A stretch of DNA of 64,000 bases from positions 18,660,072-18,724,071 of the forward strand of contig NC_092091.1 of the NCBI RefSeq assembly GCF_045679555.1, given 5' to 3'. Below, piece after piece: positions 34,101-47,144 of the stretch (its first letter is position 1; every line of letters begins with the position of its first letter). The notes below the pieces were generated by a model that had not been told where the DNA came from, made no database searches, and saw only the letters and a list, made by a program, of their open reading frames with translations. This stretch comes from Salvelinus alpinus. Lineage: Eukaryota; Chordata; Actinopteri; Salmoniformes; Salmonidae. A program made the translations under genes and the position numbers.

Positions 34101-35454
34101 CACTTTGTCCTTTACAAAGAGAACAAGGACACCATGGAGGCCATCAACGTGCTGTCCAAGTTCCTCAGGTAGAACACTTGTTTTTTTTCATAGCATTTCT
34201 CACAGGATGTGTAAGAAAAACGTCTGCTAAACTGTACAACTCCTGACAGTGTGCGTTTGCTTTTCTCTAGGATGAGGCCTAATGTGTTCTCCTACATGGG
34301 GACCAAGGACAAGAGAGCCATCACTGTGCAGGAGATTGCAGTTCTCAAGTGAGTGTGGTGGCCTGCCACTTATCAAACTGCCAAACATGTAATTATGTTC
34401 TTATTCATTAAAAGTCCAACGCAGCTGTTTCTGGGTAACAATGAAGTACATTAAGAGCTCTACATAGTCTATGCAATGGAACTGCAACAGATCCAACGGA
34501 GGTTTGTTTACGTAGCTCTACGTAGTTGTACATACTTTTGTGATGCAGGATTTTTGGAGCCCGGCACAAACGGAGCTCTGTAGCTCTATTTGCGTAGACT
34601 ATGAAATCACTGTGGAGAGCCTTTACTGTGATTGTTTTCAATTAAAAAGTTGTTTAGATATTTATATATGTTTTTACAAAAATTGCTTCTTAGCAAAGAG
34701 CAATTTCTCAAGCAAGAATTTTACTAGGACTGTCTGGGAGTGGTCTGAGTGAGGAGCCTAAGTGGAGGGATATTTAACCTGAAATCGATCTTATTGGTCT
34801 ATGAACTTACACTGCCTGGTGATTGTCGCCAGGCATGCCAAAACTCCACCCATGCAAAACAAGCAGAAATTTCAGGCACTCTTTTCAAACACCTCTTACA
34901 CTAAAAAAGCATTATCATAATTTTCACAGTATTATTCTAGCCTCCTCGTGTGGAATTGTATATAGAACATGGGGAAATCCTGTTTTTGACTGCACTGGGC
35001 CTTTATGTTGCCTGTGACTTCAGGGTCACAGTAGAAAGACTGTCTCACCTCAACAAGTGCCTCAATAACTTCAAGCTGGGAAACTTCTGCTACAAGAAAC
35101 ACCCTCTGAAACTGGGGGAACTACAGGGAAATCATTTCACTGTGGTCATCAGGTCAGTGGATACTAGCTGCGTGTGATGTCTGTCTTTGATATAACATTC
35201 TTTGTAACTCAAACTACTCTCCAATCCCCATTTTATTCAAATAGCAACAACTTTTAATCTGCTCTGTGTTGCTATTTGTTACTGGCTGGTTGTCTCCCAC
35301 AGGAACATCACCGGAACAGATGACCAGGTCCAGCAGGCCATGACCTCCCTCAGAGAGACGGGCTTTATCAACTACTACGGCATGCAGCGCTTTGGCACCA
35401 CTGCCGTGCCCACACACCAGGTTGGCAAGTAAGGACAGACACACACGCGTACAC

Positions 35455-35597
35455 CAGTGGCTGGTGGCACCTTAATTGGGGATGACGGGCTCATAGTAAT
35501 GGCTGGTATGAAATATGTGGAATGGTTTCAAACACAATACCGTTCACTCCATTCCAGCCATTATTATGAGCTGTCCTCCCTTCAGCAGCCTCCTGTG
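35455..35597. mobile_element. Short palindromic MITE
   Basis: CAGTGGCTGGTGGCACCTTA, then GGGATGACGGGCTCATAGTA, on the left is mirrored by TTATTATGAGCTGTCCTCCC, then AGCAGCCTCCTGTG, on the right, with a central mirrored GGAATGGT/CACTCCATTCC. It lies in a pus7 intron between 35428 and 35709. A second copy lies at 62861-63028 in the opposite orientation. Confidence 0.85.
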
Positions 35598-37360
35598 ACA
35601 TGTATAGGGTCAGCAGTCAAGAACATGACTACTCTGTGCATAGTGTAACTGGCCCACGGGTATGGGGTAGGCAGGGGATAGGTGATTTGACTGTTGTGTC
35701 TGGACCAGAGCCATCCTGCAAGACAACTGGAATGAAGTGATAGATCTGATCCTGAAGCCTCGCCCTGGAGGTAAACAGCCACTCTCCTTCCTTTGACTCG
35801 GTTTTGAATACTTTTCATGTAATGTCAGCTACCAGATGGCCAAAGCATCATTGCAAGATCATGTGTTCGACTTAATTTACCGTGACCTTTCTCTCTGCAG
35901 CGGAGAAAGGTTACCTGGTGAAGTGTCGTGAGGAGTGGGCCCAGTCCCAGGACCCAGAGGCAGCGCTTAAGAAGCTACCTGTGAAACGCTGTGTGGAGGG
36001 ACAGCTGCTCCGAGGCCTCTCCATGTACGGCAAGAAGAACATCATCACTGCATTTTCCATGGTGAGCTGAGCCAGCTTTTACAAACTAACTGGCAAATGC
36101 ACTGTTATGACTAATCAGGAAGTAATGGGTGACTTGCACACACTTTCCAAACATCATGTACATTATTTATTTATCCCTGTGTGTTTCCAATGGATTGTAT
36201 GTTATTAAATGTTGTAAAAGGTGAGAAACAAACTTGGCCACATGGGTCCACTGTTGATTTGTTTGATTCATTCAGTCTGTTTTCGTCAGGTTTACTTACG
36301 GTGGGTTATCTCCCTGTGTTGGCCCTCATCTTCTAGATCCCTCGTAACAACCGGCTGATGTACATCCACAGCTACCAGAGCTTTATGTGGAACACCATGG
36401 TCAGCAGACGCATTGAGGCCTTCGGGCTGAAGGCTGTGGAGGGAGACCTCGTGCTCAGAGGAGGTGGGTCCTATCTGTCTTGTGCGCCTTCGTGTGGGTG
36501 TATTTGGGGACAACTGAGTTTTAAATCCTTTGTTAAATCTTCTGTAGAGGACGAGCACACAGCCCAGAGTGCCTGTCTCACAGATGGCTCTGAAGTGTGA
36601 TAATCCATGTCGAAAAGAGGGCTTCAGACCACCTGCTAGGCTGTACTGAGTTAGTGTTTATTCTATGTAGGGGCTCAAACCAACTAATGTACACATCCTA
36701 TTCGCCCTCTATCTCCAGGCACTGCGTTCGTGCTGTCTGCAGCTGAGGCAGAGACCCACTCTATTCAGGACGTGGTGATGCCCCTACCAGGGTTTGATGT
36801 CATCTACCCCACTCACCACGGTAAGAGAGCCCTGCATCCTGCCATCCTCCATGTCAGGGCACAGTCCCCACACAACTGCTGTTCTGATGCCTGTTGTCTG
36901 TGGGGTTAGAAGCAGGGGAGAAGAAGATTTTCAATCCCTCGACTACTATATCTCTGGAGTATACTATTCTATTTAGATATGTGGGTGAGGTGTGTGTTTC
37001 AGATGTGATTGTGTCTTTTCCTCCTGTTCTGTAACAGTGGGTAAGGCCTACAGGGAGATGCTGAGTGCAGATAACCTGGACATTGACAACATGAGACACA
37101 GGGTGAGGGACTACTCTCTGGCCGGGGCCTACTGACGCATCCTCATCAAACCCAGTGACGTCAGCTGGTCTGTAACACTCACTATCACCTCGGTATCAAG
37201 TAATATAACAATTTTCTGTCATAGCTAACTAGTAAAGAGCTATCTAATAGTATTATGCAAAATGTCGTTACACATTCCAAAGACATAAAAAAGAAGCTGA
37301 GGATTGCTTTATTTTTAAAAAAAATATTTAAAAAATTAAATGCATGAGTGTGATATGCAG

Positions 37361-38237
37361 TACCAGTCAAAAGTTTGTACACACCTACTCATTCAAGGGT
37401 TTTCTTTATTTGTATTATTTTCTACATTGTAGAATAATGGTGAAGTCATCAAAACTATGGAACAACACATATGGAATCATGTAGTAACGGGAAAAAAGTG
37501 TTAAACGAATCAAAATATATTTTATATTCTTCAAAGTAGCCACCCTTTGCCTTGATGACAGCTTTGCACACACTTGGCATTCTCTCAACCTGCTTTACCT
37601 GGAATGCTTTTCCAACAGTCTTGAAGGAGTTCCCACATATGCTGAGTGCTTGTTGGCTGCTTTTTCTTCACTTTGCGGTCCAACTCATCCCAAACCATCT
37701 CAATTGGATTGAGGATGTGTGATTGTGGAGGCCAGGTCATCTGAACTCTGTGAAGCATTTATTTGGGCTGCAATCTCTAATGACCTTATCCTCTACAGCA
37801 GAGGTAACTCGGTCTTCCTTTCCTGTGGCGGTCCTCATTCAGAGCCAGTTTCATCATAGCACTTGATGGTTTTTGCGACTGCACTTGAAGAAACTTTCTT
37901 GACATTTTCCAGATTGTTTGACCTTCATGTCTTAAAATAATGGACTGTTTCTCTTTACTTATTTGAGCTGTTCTGATTGGCTCAACTGATTCCACAAATG
38001 AACAAGGCACACCTGTTAATTGAAATGCATTCCAGGTGACTACCTCATGAAGCTGGTTGAGAGGGAAGAATCTCAAATGTTAAATATATTTTGATTTGTT
38101 TAACACTTTCTTGCTTACTACATGATTCCGTGTGTGTTATTTCATAGTTTTGATGTCTTGACCTTTATTCTCAATGTAGAAAACAGTCAAAATAAAGAAA
38201 AACCCTGGAATGAGTAGGTGTCAACTTTTGACTGGTA
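37361..38237 (-). mobile_element. Internally deleted Tc1-like element in a pus7 intron
   Basis: The ends are TACCAGTCAAAAGTTTGTAC and its inverse, CAACTTTTGACTGGTA. Subterminal GAGTAGGTGT, AAAGAAAAACCCT and the mirrored ACTACATGATTCC are paired. Transposase remains only as fragments on the minus strand, mostly the N-terminal part around 37790-38000. The join near 37740 (CAGGTCATCTGAACTCTGTG) marks a large deletion of the catalytic region. At 877 bp it is about half normal length. Confidence 0.92.
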
Positions 38238-38264
38238 CTATGTGTTTTATTTATTTATTTATTA

Positions 38265-39195
38265 GGGCGACAGGTAGCTTGGTATCAGGGGAATTAAATA
38301 ATTCCTTTATGTACTCATTAATTAAAATCACTCTGTCTATTTCTAAGTATTTGTAAGATACTTATTAACATAAAATAGACAGGGTACAGTCTTATTAATA
38401 TTAGATAATAGTATTTATTCTCGGAGCACGCTCCCATTTAACCATAAACAACAGTTTATATACAGAATATGACGTCATTGGTTACAGAATAAAGCTCCTC
38501 CTCTTAACCAAGATAAAACGGGTTTGAAAGTTCATTCCAACTCAACAGCGCACACACATGACACACAATATCAGTTATTCTCCTGAAGGCTCACTATAAT
38601 TTATTACCACTTTAGCAGACAACTCAAGATAATGGAAGACCTAAAAAGTTACTCACTGCCTTATCTAAACATCTCAGGGCTAAGTTGGGTCAGTTCAACC
38701 ATAGTTCAACGATCCTTTATGTTTACTTTATAACCCACAGCACAAACCTCTCTAACTAAGTTGGAATGGTGTTTATTATGTTTTAATTCCTCCTTGTTCA
38801 TACTACATAATCCCTTCCTTATGAATTAACCTTATTAATCAGATATAATAAGACAGTGTAGAGTTCAATTAGTTATAGTTTTATCTAAATGTAGACATTG
38901 TTTTAGTCATTATTCATAAAATTCCTAACAGGTGGTTAGAGCGTTGGGCCAGTAACTGAAAGGTTGCTAGTTTGAATACCCGAGCCAACAAGGTGACAGA
39001 GTTTTCAATGTGCCCTTGAGCAAGGAACTTAACCTTAATTGCTCCTAGGTCGCCACTGATAATGGCTGACCCTGGTCGTGACCCCCGCTCACCGCGGGTG
39101 TCTCGGGGAGTTGGGATATGCAAAAAACACATGTCCAGTTCACATGTATATAATACACACTTGTACATGTGTGATACTGGACAAATATAAGCACC
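38265..39195 (+). mobile_element. tRNA-derived SINE split by an LTR insertion
   Basis: The head GGGCGACAGGTAGC (about 38265-38279) is separated from the rest of the SINE (GGTGGTTAGAGCGTTGGGCC from 38931, with B box GTTTGAATACCC) by 651 bp of unrelated sequence. The body continues with GAGCAAGGAACTTAACC, GCGGGTGTCTCGGGGAGTTG and ends in ATATAAGCACC. It is the same head type as the SINE at 10946-11067, here with its full 3' part. Confidence 0.82.
38280..38930 (-). mobile_element. Solo LTR of an LTR retroelement (fossil)
   Basis: The 651-bp insert in the SINE begins TG and ends CA on the minus strand (TGTTAGGAATTTT to CCCCTGATACCA). It contains a TATATAAAC box and, downstream, an AATAAATAC poly-A signal in that orientation, the layout of an LTR. 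No internal region or second LTR is present, so it is a solo LTR left by recombination. Family (endogenous retrovirus or Gypsy-like) is not determined. I could not define a clean target duplication. It is younger than the SINE it splits. Confidence 0.68.
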
Positions 39196-39533
39196 CACCT
39201 AATAATTATTGAGGCCTTTGTTAAATGCACTTTAAATAAATATTTTGATAATATGTCCTCAATTTCTTCAGCTACGATGTTGAGTTGTATTTCTTGTATC
39301 GTCTCCTTGTGTAGGGAGGTGATTAACTATGATGACCCTCGTATCTCTCTGGTTCACACTGATGTGGAGAAACTAGAGGACCAACCTCCTCCTGTCTTCA
39401 ACAAAGGTCTGTTCCAGCTTCATGTTGCTGTACATTGATCACTTGTGTTCCTCCTCAACTTGGCTTGTATGTGTACCCCCACTTTAAGTGGTAGAGAAAA
39501 ACAAAGAATTCTTGACAGCCCTCTTTCTGGTGA

Positions 39534-39722
<189 letters not shown>

Positions 39723-40553
39723 TAACACAACACGGAACACAATTTAACTGAGCTGTATCCAGCCATGTCCAACGTTGCACATAGAAATGTTATGAATAGT
39801 GCTGACACCATTCCCCTATTCGATATGACGATCATATCTGGTCTACACGATACATTTCTATCTGAACTTTCTGTATTGTTACTTTCTCCTCAATAGGCCC
39901 TTGAACTGCATATAGGCCTAGACTACAGGGCTGTGTTTACAGGCTGCAGAGCAGTCCACACTGTATGTGCAAGTATCTGTAGACTGTGGGAGTGTGTTTG
40001 GTACTTTGCCAAGCCAAAAGTCATTCCTCAAGGTGTGTCATAGTGATGATGGAAATCATCAGAGCCACCCACACAACCAAGAGCAACATCTCTGTTATTT
40101 AATTTTTTTATCCGGAGGTTTTAAAGCGTTCCTGCACTGGTGGAGTTGAGAGATATGATTTTGAAATGAGTGACGTGCTGCCTAAGCACTTACAGGCGAC
40201 GTCTAGGAGTTTCTCAGTAACCCATGGGGGTGTTCTGAGGTAGGGCTGGGACGATAAACCTAAAATGATCGATACGGCCACTTTTGCATGCAGCATTTTG
40301 TTGATACCATTCACTACCATAATAGTAGCCTATACTAGAGAAATGAAATGTGCTAATATGGGTAATGGCTACAACAAACTAGTAGTAATACAAAACAGTG
40401 GTGCACATTACTGTTCTAATCGTAGTGTTCTATGTATTGTTATCGTATCAATTCAGGCAATCTATCGCAATATCTATTCTCTGGAACTCTGGTAGAAAGA
40501 TTTCCTCTTTAAGGGACACCACCTCGACTCTGTCACTCACTTCCCCAAAGACG

Positions 40554-40559
40554 AATAAA
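40554..40559 (+). promoter_or_regulatory. Candidate pus7 polyadenylation signal
   Basis: AATAAATAAA lies about 830 bp after the pus7 stop codon and is the first clear signal on this strand. Assignment is by position only. Confidence 0.4.
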
Positions 40560-40733
40560 TAAACTTGACGTCCCTGCTACTTCCCACAGTACTACAATGA
40601 ACTGTCCCTGATTGTACAGAATTGTCGTTTGCTTTTTTTAACTAATATGTTTATTTATTTTGTAGAAACAACCTCTCTTTTTTACAGAGCGATAATTAAA
40701 ATGATGAGTGAAGACTTTTGGAGAAGGTTTTGA

Positions 40734-41014
40734 CCTCCCGGGTGGCGCAGTGGTCTAGGGCACTGCATCGCAGTGCTAGCTGCGCCACCAGAGTCTCTGG
40801 GTTCGCGCCCAGGCTCTGTCGCAGCCGGCCGCAACCGGGAGGTCCGTGGGGCGACGCACAATTGGCATAGCGTCGTCCGGGTTAGGGAGGGTTTGGCCGG
40901 TAGGGATATCCTTGTCTCAGTATGTAAAAAAAAAAAAAAAATGTAATAAAATGTATGCACTCTACTGTAAGTCGCTCTGGATAAGAGCGTCTGCTAAATG
41001 ACTAAAAATGTAAA
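40734..41014 (+). mobile_element. tRNA-derived SINE, nearly complete
   Basis: The head GGGTGGCGCAGTGGTCTAGG, then GCACTGCATC (A box) and GGGTTCGCGCCC (B box), is followed by a GC-rich body (GGCGACGCACAATTGGCATA, then GCGTCGTCCGG), an A-run, and the tail GTAAGTCGCTCTGGATAAGA, then GCGTCTGCTAAATGAC. Head, body and tail are intact, so this is the least diverged SINE in the window. Confidence 0.92.
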
Positions 41015-42997
41015 GGTTTGTTTCATCAGACATTTGAGATACAGCATTCTGTTCCAGCCTGTGCCACTTTCAGAGTATCATGTTGCCTATAGTAACTATT
41101 CAGCCCAAGAAGATCAGTCCTATGAATTACAGTTCCATCGTTAAACAGTGGGAGCATCTACTGTCATAAAACTAATGTTGCTTGACTAAAACACTTTTAT
41201 TCAATAGACATTGACATTTGTGTTGTGCTTTGGGGGCACTTATTTCTGGTTGGTGGCAGTAAAGATGCATCTTGGCAATGACAGATCAGTTTTGGGTTCC
41301 AGTCGGCACTGAGACAATGCCCCGGTTGCTGCTGGTCATGGCAGGTGCTGTGGAGCTTACCGTCTGGCAGGGTGGCTCTTGCCAGCTGGCTGTAGTTATT
41401 GTAGTGATTGCCTGCTATCAGTGCCATGGCTCCAATCTGTGTTTGACTGGATCCAGTCACCAGCCAGTTAACCTGGTATACTGAGAAGGATCTCATGCAG
41501 TTTTACTTAATTTTCTGTTATGTCATGCTCTGAAAACAAATCTCGGTAACAGAGCACTTCAGATTTGTTTATATATTTGAATCTGTGTTCGGGTATATGG
41601 AAGAAAATCACACTAGCACATTTTCTAGCAGGACTGTTGTAACCTTGTGAGTGACCACCATATTTAGTTTTTTTACATGGCCTAAGTAAGATATTATATT
41701 ATTTTGACTGTTTTACTATATATATTTTTTAATTACCTCAACATCTGCACGTCACACTTTATTATTCAATTTCATTCTAAACAAAATTCAAAATGTGTAA
41801 ATGTCCACGTTCTTTGATATGAAAACCAATCAAAACTGTCCTGTGGTCAGGTGACACAAACATGTCTGTAATAAATACACGATAAATGTGTTCCTCTAAA
41901 TCCAATATAAAGTTGTATTGCTCTGCAGCGTGTTTTACAGGTATAGCTATTTACATTCCCTCAACTTTGCTTTAAAGTTGTGTTCCCGTCTTTCTGGCAT
42001 TGAAGTCCTTACTACTTTGTTGAAAGATGTCTGGAACTGCTTTGATTTATGAGCAGATGGCCCGCTACAAACTCCTATGTGAGTCTCCATCCTTATTGTA
42101 CATTATGTTATTCTATGCACACTGCAGTATGGATAAGTCTACTTCTAACCGGTGAGATGAAATGGACTATCTATAATTATCTTTATTGTCCCAATTGAGA
42201 AATGTGTAGTGCAGTCAGGGTAAAAACAATATATAAAAAACAAGACTGAAACTGGCAGAGGCTAGCTAAGGTGTCAGCTATCTCGGTCAACTGTAGAACA
42301 TCTACCACTGTGCCAAGCTGACAATAGAGGCCACTCTCCAGCTGGTGGACAGTGTGATGACTGGGGAAGTGAGGAACGGTATGGCTCTGGTCAGGTGGGT
42401 TTGTATTATGAAGGGACAGAATGTGGGGTGAGCTGTTGTAACTTTTCAAGGGATATGTTCTGTGTTGCACTGTGATGTTATGCCTTTCATAGACTCCTGT
42501 TATGTCTGCACCCTAACACAAGGCCATTGTGTTCTGGAACTGTTGCTTGTATAAAATAACTTGAGTAAATAATATGATTGTGTTATCACCTCCCACTATA
42601 TAAGGGACATGGAACCGTTTACTCCTGAGTTCTTCCCTGTGAAATCAGATCTCCCCTGCAGCTGCTTGATTAAAGTTATTATACAATTGAATAGTCTCTG
42701 CCTTAATCTTTGGATTACATTTTCCAAAACAATAATAATAATAGGTTAATATAATTTTGGGGGTAAAAAACATACAACAGCATGTACAATGTATTCTCAG
42801 AGGATAGCACTTACAATTCATAATTAAACACTTGTTTCCAAAGTGGTCCTTGATTTATATGAAGAGATTAGCCCTCAGCTGTTAAATTTACAATGCTCCT
42901 CGAGGTGTCATGGACTTCATGTATGTCAGTTAACAGTATCTGGTAGTTGCTATTCTCTCCCTCCTCTCTATCAGACCCCCAAGACACCACAGTCTGG

Positions 42998-43080
42998 CAA
43001 CGGCTTCTGTGCAGTGCTGCCAACGGCTTCTGTGCAGTGCTGCCAACGGCTTCTGTGCAGTGCTGCCAACGGCTTCTGTG
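42998..43080 (+). repeat. 23-bp tandem repeat inside an hdac10 catalytic exon
   Basis: CAACGGCTTCTGTGCAGTGC, then TGC, is repeated three times exactly (42998-43020, 43021-43043, 43044-43066), followed by a partial fourth copy that ends CTTCTGTG. The unit encodes SAANGFC, part of the conserved catalytic domain. Because 23 is not a multiple of three, each extra copy changes the frame. Confidence 0.95.
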
Positions 43081-44194
43081 TTTTTACAACATAAGTCATC
43101 GCTGCCCACTATGCCAAGAAACACTACAATGTCAAGAGGTGAGCAGGACCTAGATAGAACCCACTCCTAACGGATTACAGTGTATGCCTTTGAAAATAGA
43201 ATTAGAAATAGAATAGGAGTTTTTATTTTTATATATGTATATCTTTTTTTCTAAGAGTGCTTTTGTTTTGCCCAGGATGTTGATAGTGGCCTGGGACGTG
43301 CATCACGGACAGAGCTTACAGTTCTCTTCCGAGGCGAGTGTCTTTTCTTTATCCTAGACTGGACCTTTTGGCTGCTAATCCATCTTGACTGACACCACTC
43401 CTTGTCTCCCATTGTGCTCTACTTCTCCTGGCACCGCTATGAGCACCAAGGCTTCTGGCCCAACCTGAGGGAGTCCAACTATGACAGTGTGGGCAAAGAG
43501 AAGCGCGCTGGCTTCAACAGCAACGTAACCTGGAACTAGGTCAATGCCATAGAAGTAGAATTCTAGAAGTCATTTCAATTTTTAGAAGCCCTTGTTTCTT
43601 CCTCAGTAGCATTATGCCTTCAGTTCTCATTTGATCTCTTGACTGGTTACAGGTGGGGATGGAGAACAGTGATTACCTTTCCGTCTTCTTCCATGTTCTC
43701 CTGCCTGTCGCATATGAGGTGAGGCATTCTCCTGCATCTGCAGCACTCACAAAACATGATCAATCTCTATGATCAATCCACTCACAAGCCATACTGGGAC
43801 TGTCTCAAACACACAGGTACTATATGACATTCGGGCTGTGACGGACATTTTGGATGACGGTAATTGGGCAGCAAAATGACTGCGGTCTCTAATATCCGTT
43901 CTAATAGCAAAAAATAAATATTTCGTTTTTTTACGCACATTTTCTCCTTTCCTCTTCTCCTGACTACATGTTCTTCCACAGAAATAGAATGAATAGACCA
44001 GGTGTTTGCATTTCAAGTCAATGATGGCGTAATGGGTGGACTGGCGATCATTGCGAGTGTACCCATAGGCAGTGGCGGAACTAGAGTTCATTAACATACT
44101 ATGAATAGTCAGTGTCTCTACCTCAGAACTGCAGCTCAATTTCTCTCTCTCTCGCTCTCTCTTTCTTTCTTTCCTTCTTTCTATCTCGCTCTCA

Positions 44195-44372
44195 ATTCAA
44201 TTCAATTTGCTTTATTGGCATGATGTAACAATGTACATATTGCCAAAGCTTATTTTGGATATTTACAATATAAAATAAAAATGAAAATCACAATTGTCAA
44301 TGGGACAACAGTAACAACAATAACCAAGTGTCAAAATAACCATACATTCAACAATACATTCAACATCTCTCT
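44195..44372 (-). mobile_element. Short retroposon tail inside the hAT element
   Basis: CAATTCAATTTGCTTTATTG, then GCATGATGTAAC and CATATTGCCAAAGCTTATTT, is a common fish retroposon 3' end, read inversely. CT-rich microsatellites flank it on both sides (44140-44190, 44366-44382). Confidence 0.6.
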
Positions 44373-44409
44373 CTCTCTCTCACACACACAGGGAGCGCCT
44401 AAGTGCCAA

Positions 44410-47144
44410 ATGATCCTAGGTAGATATAAAACAGCATAATTCTGCGGTTCTGGTGAGAACTGGCAAAATGTTTCACAACCTCATCCATGTTGAGGGAGCG
44501 TGCCCTCCTTGACTCCACACTGAGGATTCTGAGGTGACTTAACCTGTCATCAACCATTGTTGTCCTAAGGTGGGTTTTAATCAGTTTTAAAGCTGAGAAG
44601 CTTCTCTCGCAAGAAGCACTGCTGACTGGTGTAACAACAGAAATCTTAGAAAGTCAAAAATGCTCATGGAAGACCTCTTTATAAGGTTTCTCAAAACACA
44701 ACAAAGTCAAGGAGAGTAGACGGTCTGTCCCTTCCACTTTTCTCTCTCCTATCAAGAAGCCGCTTGGTTTGATGAACCTCTTGTTTGAGGTCCTCTAAAT
44801 CTGACTCAAAGTTCTGAGCAAAGGCAAACAGAGGCTCCTCATTCAAGAATGTTGTATTCTTTGAGTTGAGAGACTGGACCCCTTGCATTATCTCGCAATT
44901 CTTCTTTGAAAAACGCCTCTGTAGCTCAGCTGTGAGACTGTCAAGCACCTGATAATAGATTGATCTTTGGAAGCTCTCAACATCACTTTGGTCACTATTT
45001 TTCTGTCCTACAGTGCTCGTCATCAATGAGTCGTGAAATCTTAAGCTTGTTTGTACACTTATTTTGCAGTGCTCTGCAATCTCTTCAACCTCTTTCCATA
45101 GTTCTCCAAAGTAGCCCTCACTTCTGTAGTTCTGTCTGTAAGGCCACCAACTAGATCCACAGCCCTTGCTAGGTCAAGAGAGCTTGATTGGAGCATGTCA
45201 GAAAGACAATTGGCATCACCAAGCACTTTACAAAAAGTAATCAAAAGCCCTATGAAATAAAAACAAAATAAACAAAAGCCCCCTTGCCTCCACTGATCTA
45301 TCACCACTATTTTCAAGTGTGATATCCTGTAGCACTCTCAGAACTGCTGGAAGCCTGTCCCTCAGATTATGGCATGCCATGTATCTGCATGCCCACCTTA
45401 CATCTGTAAGTCTCTGTAGTTCCCTGGGCTGCTGCTGTGGATACAGCCTCTTTCTGAACCGCAAGCCACTTGAGATGAACGTACGAGCCAGATACAAAGT
45501 TATAAAGCTTCTGCAGTAGAGCAAAACAGTTAACTGCCTCAGGCACTGATTTTACAGCATCGACAAGAACCAAATTCAAACAAAGTGCATTACAGTGCAC
45601 ATAAAATGCAAATCTTGCACTGTTTTTAATCCGTGCAGACACACCAGAATGCTTTACGCTCATGACGGATGCACCGTCATAGCCTTGTCCCACATGATTA
45701 TTTCTGTAGTCCAGACCATGTTTTTCAAAGCAATCAATTATCATTTTTTATGAGACCTGCTGCATCTAAGCTTTCAGCTGAACAAAAGTGTAAAAAGCTT
45801 TCGTGGATGGCCCCGTTGTAATAGTGAAGACATTTGTTATTTTTTCTTTAAATCTTTGGTTTCATCTGCAATTACACTACACTAAAAACTTTTTTGCTTC
45901 TCTTGTTATTTCACTTTGTACCATCTCAGCTAAGCCCTCAAGGACTTCGTTCTGGATTTGGTGGCTTGTGTACTTAACATTGCCACATGCATTCATCCTT
46001 TTCTCTATGAGAGGGTCATGCTTTCCTATTTCTTCTAAGATTGTCAAAAAATGACCCTTGTTGTGAGAGTCATCAGTCTCTCGATGACCTCTCTGCGCTA
46101 TATTTTGAGTGGCAGTTAATAGGAGCACATCTGCAATTGTTTAAATGTAAGTACAGGTTTTCCTCCACTTTATTTTTCCGTTCCTCATTTATGACATCTA
46201 ACATTGATGAGTTCCTGTCAATAGGACTTTTATGCTGATTCCAAGCATACATAGCATTGATATGATGCTCTGCCTTTGATTGGAGCTTAAACCCAGAATC
46301 TTTAAACAGAGCCTTTTTCCTCTTACAAAAACCTGAGTGAGATGTGAAGGCAGATTCAGGTGTATTGGGCAGAGAAAAATGCCTACAGGCGAAACAACAA
46401 GTTGAATCTTGACTGACAGAATATTCAAGCCATGAATTGTCATTATACCAGGAGCTGTTGAAAGCCCTTTTCCTAGTACCATGCTGAGTTCTGGGAAATG
46501 TTTTCAAACACAGCTGTATAGGACCCTCTTCTCTGGATCTTGAAATGTCTGAAGTACACTTTAAACAATGTGTCATACCTCTATGGAAATGTATAATTAA
46601 GGGATCCCCAAGATTAGATACTAATAGCTGCTAACTAAAATGTGTAGTTTAAAGTATAGGCCTGCCATTGGTTCCTTTTGGAACATCATATCTAGTGCTT
46701 GATGCAGTTGTGAGGGGCTCGATGACATCTCCTGGCAGCTCTGGCTCACTGTCTTGCTCAGAGGTCTCTGTGTCATCCCTTGATACATCTATTACAATAA
46801 AATAACACAAGAACCAGTCATGCCACAGACACCAAAACTAGGACACACATGAATCAACAACCAATATTTTAAAGTGAGGCTTAATCTGAAAAAATCATCT
46901 ATTACAAGCTGAAGCTAAATTTATGTTCTGAACTGGGCATGTGACTGACTGCCTGGTAGATGCTCTGACCTGGTGGTGGTAGACTGGGTCCTTGTGAAGT
47001 CTGACCACACTGACTCTGACTAGCTTCAGGTAGGGAGCTGCTCTGGGGTCCGGTGGTGATGCAAGGGCTGGGGTCTGTTTGTACCTGATCTGCCTGTTTG
47101 TGCTTCTTTAAAAAGAAGTCAAATATCTCTCCCTTTCTTTTCAT
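44410..47144 (-). pseudogene. hAT transposase with TTF-type zinc finger, interrupted
   Basis: From ATG 47144 the minus strand reads MKRKGEIFDFFLKKHKQ. After a gap or intron (about 46902-46800), a block to 46073 carries HGTRKRAFNSSWYNDNSWLE, STCCFACRHF and FTSHSGFCKRKKAL (the TTF/MYM zinc-finger motifs). Then come ITREAKKFLV (45877), HVGQGYDGASVMS (a catalytic region) and FYVHCNALCLNLVL (45367-45744), LTDVRWACRY, and an N-E-E-P-L-F-A-F-A block to 44691. The C-terminal hAT dimerisation motif SASCERSFSALKLIKTHLR is at about 44635-44580, and the protein ends near HQNRR. Several frame changes and stops separate the pieces, so it is inactive, but all expected domains remain in order. Confidence 0.88.

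Larger units (their letters stand above)
39726..42026. other. pus7 3' flank and intergenic DNA before hdac10
   Basis: It holds a likely pus7 3' UTR ending near the AATAAA at 40554-40559, and one SINE (40734-41014). I see no other gene or element. Confidence 0.5.

Noticed and set aside
40734-40810. Possible tRNA gene (A and B boxes)
   Set aside because: It is the head of a SINE with a characteristic body and GTCGCTCTGGATAAGAGCGT tail.
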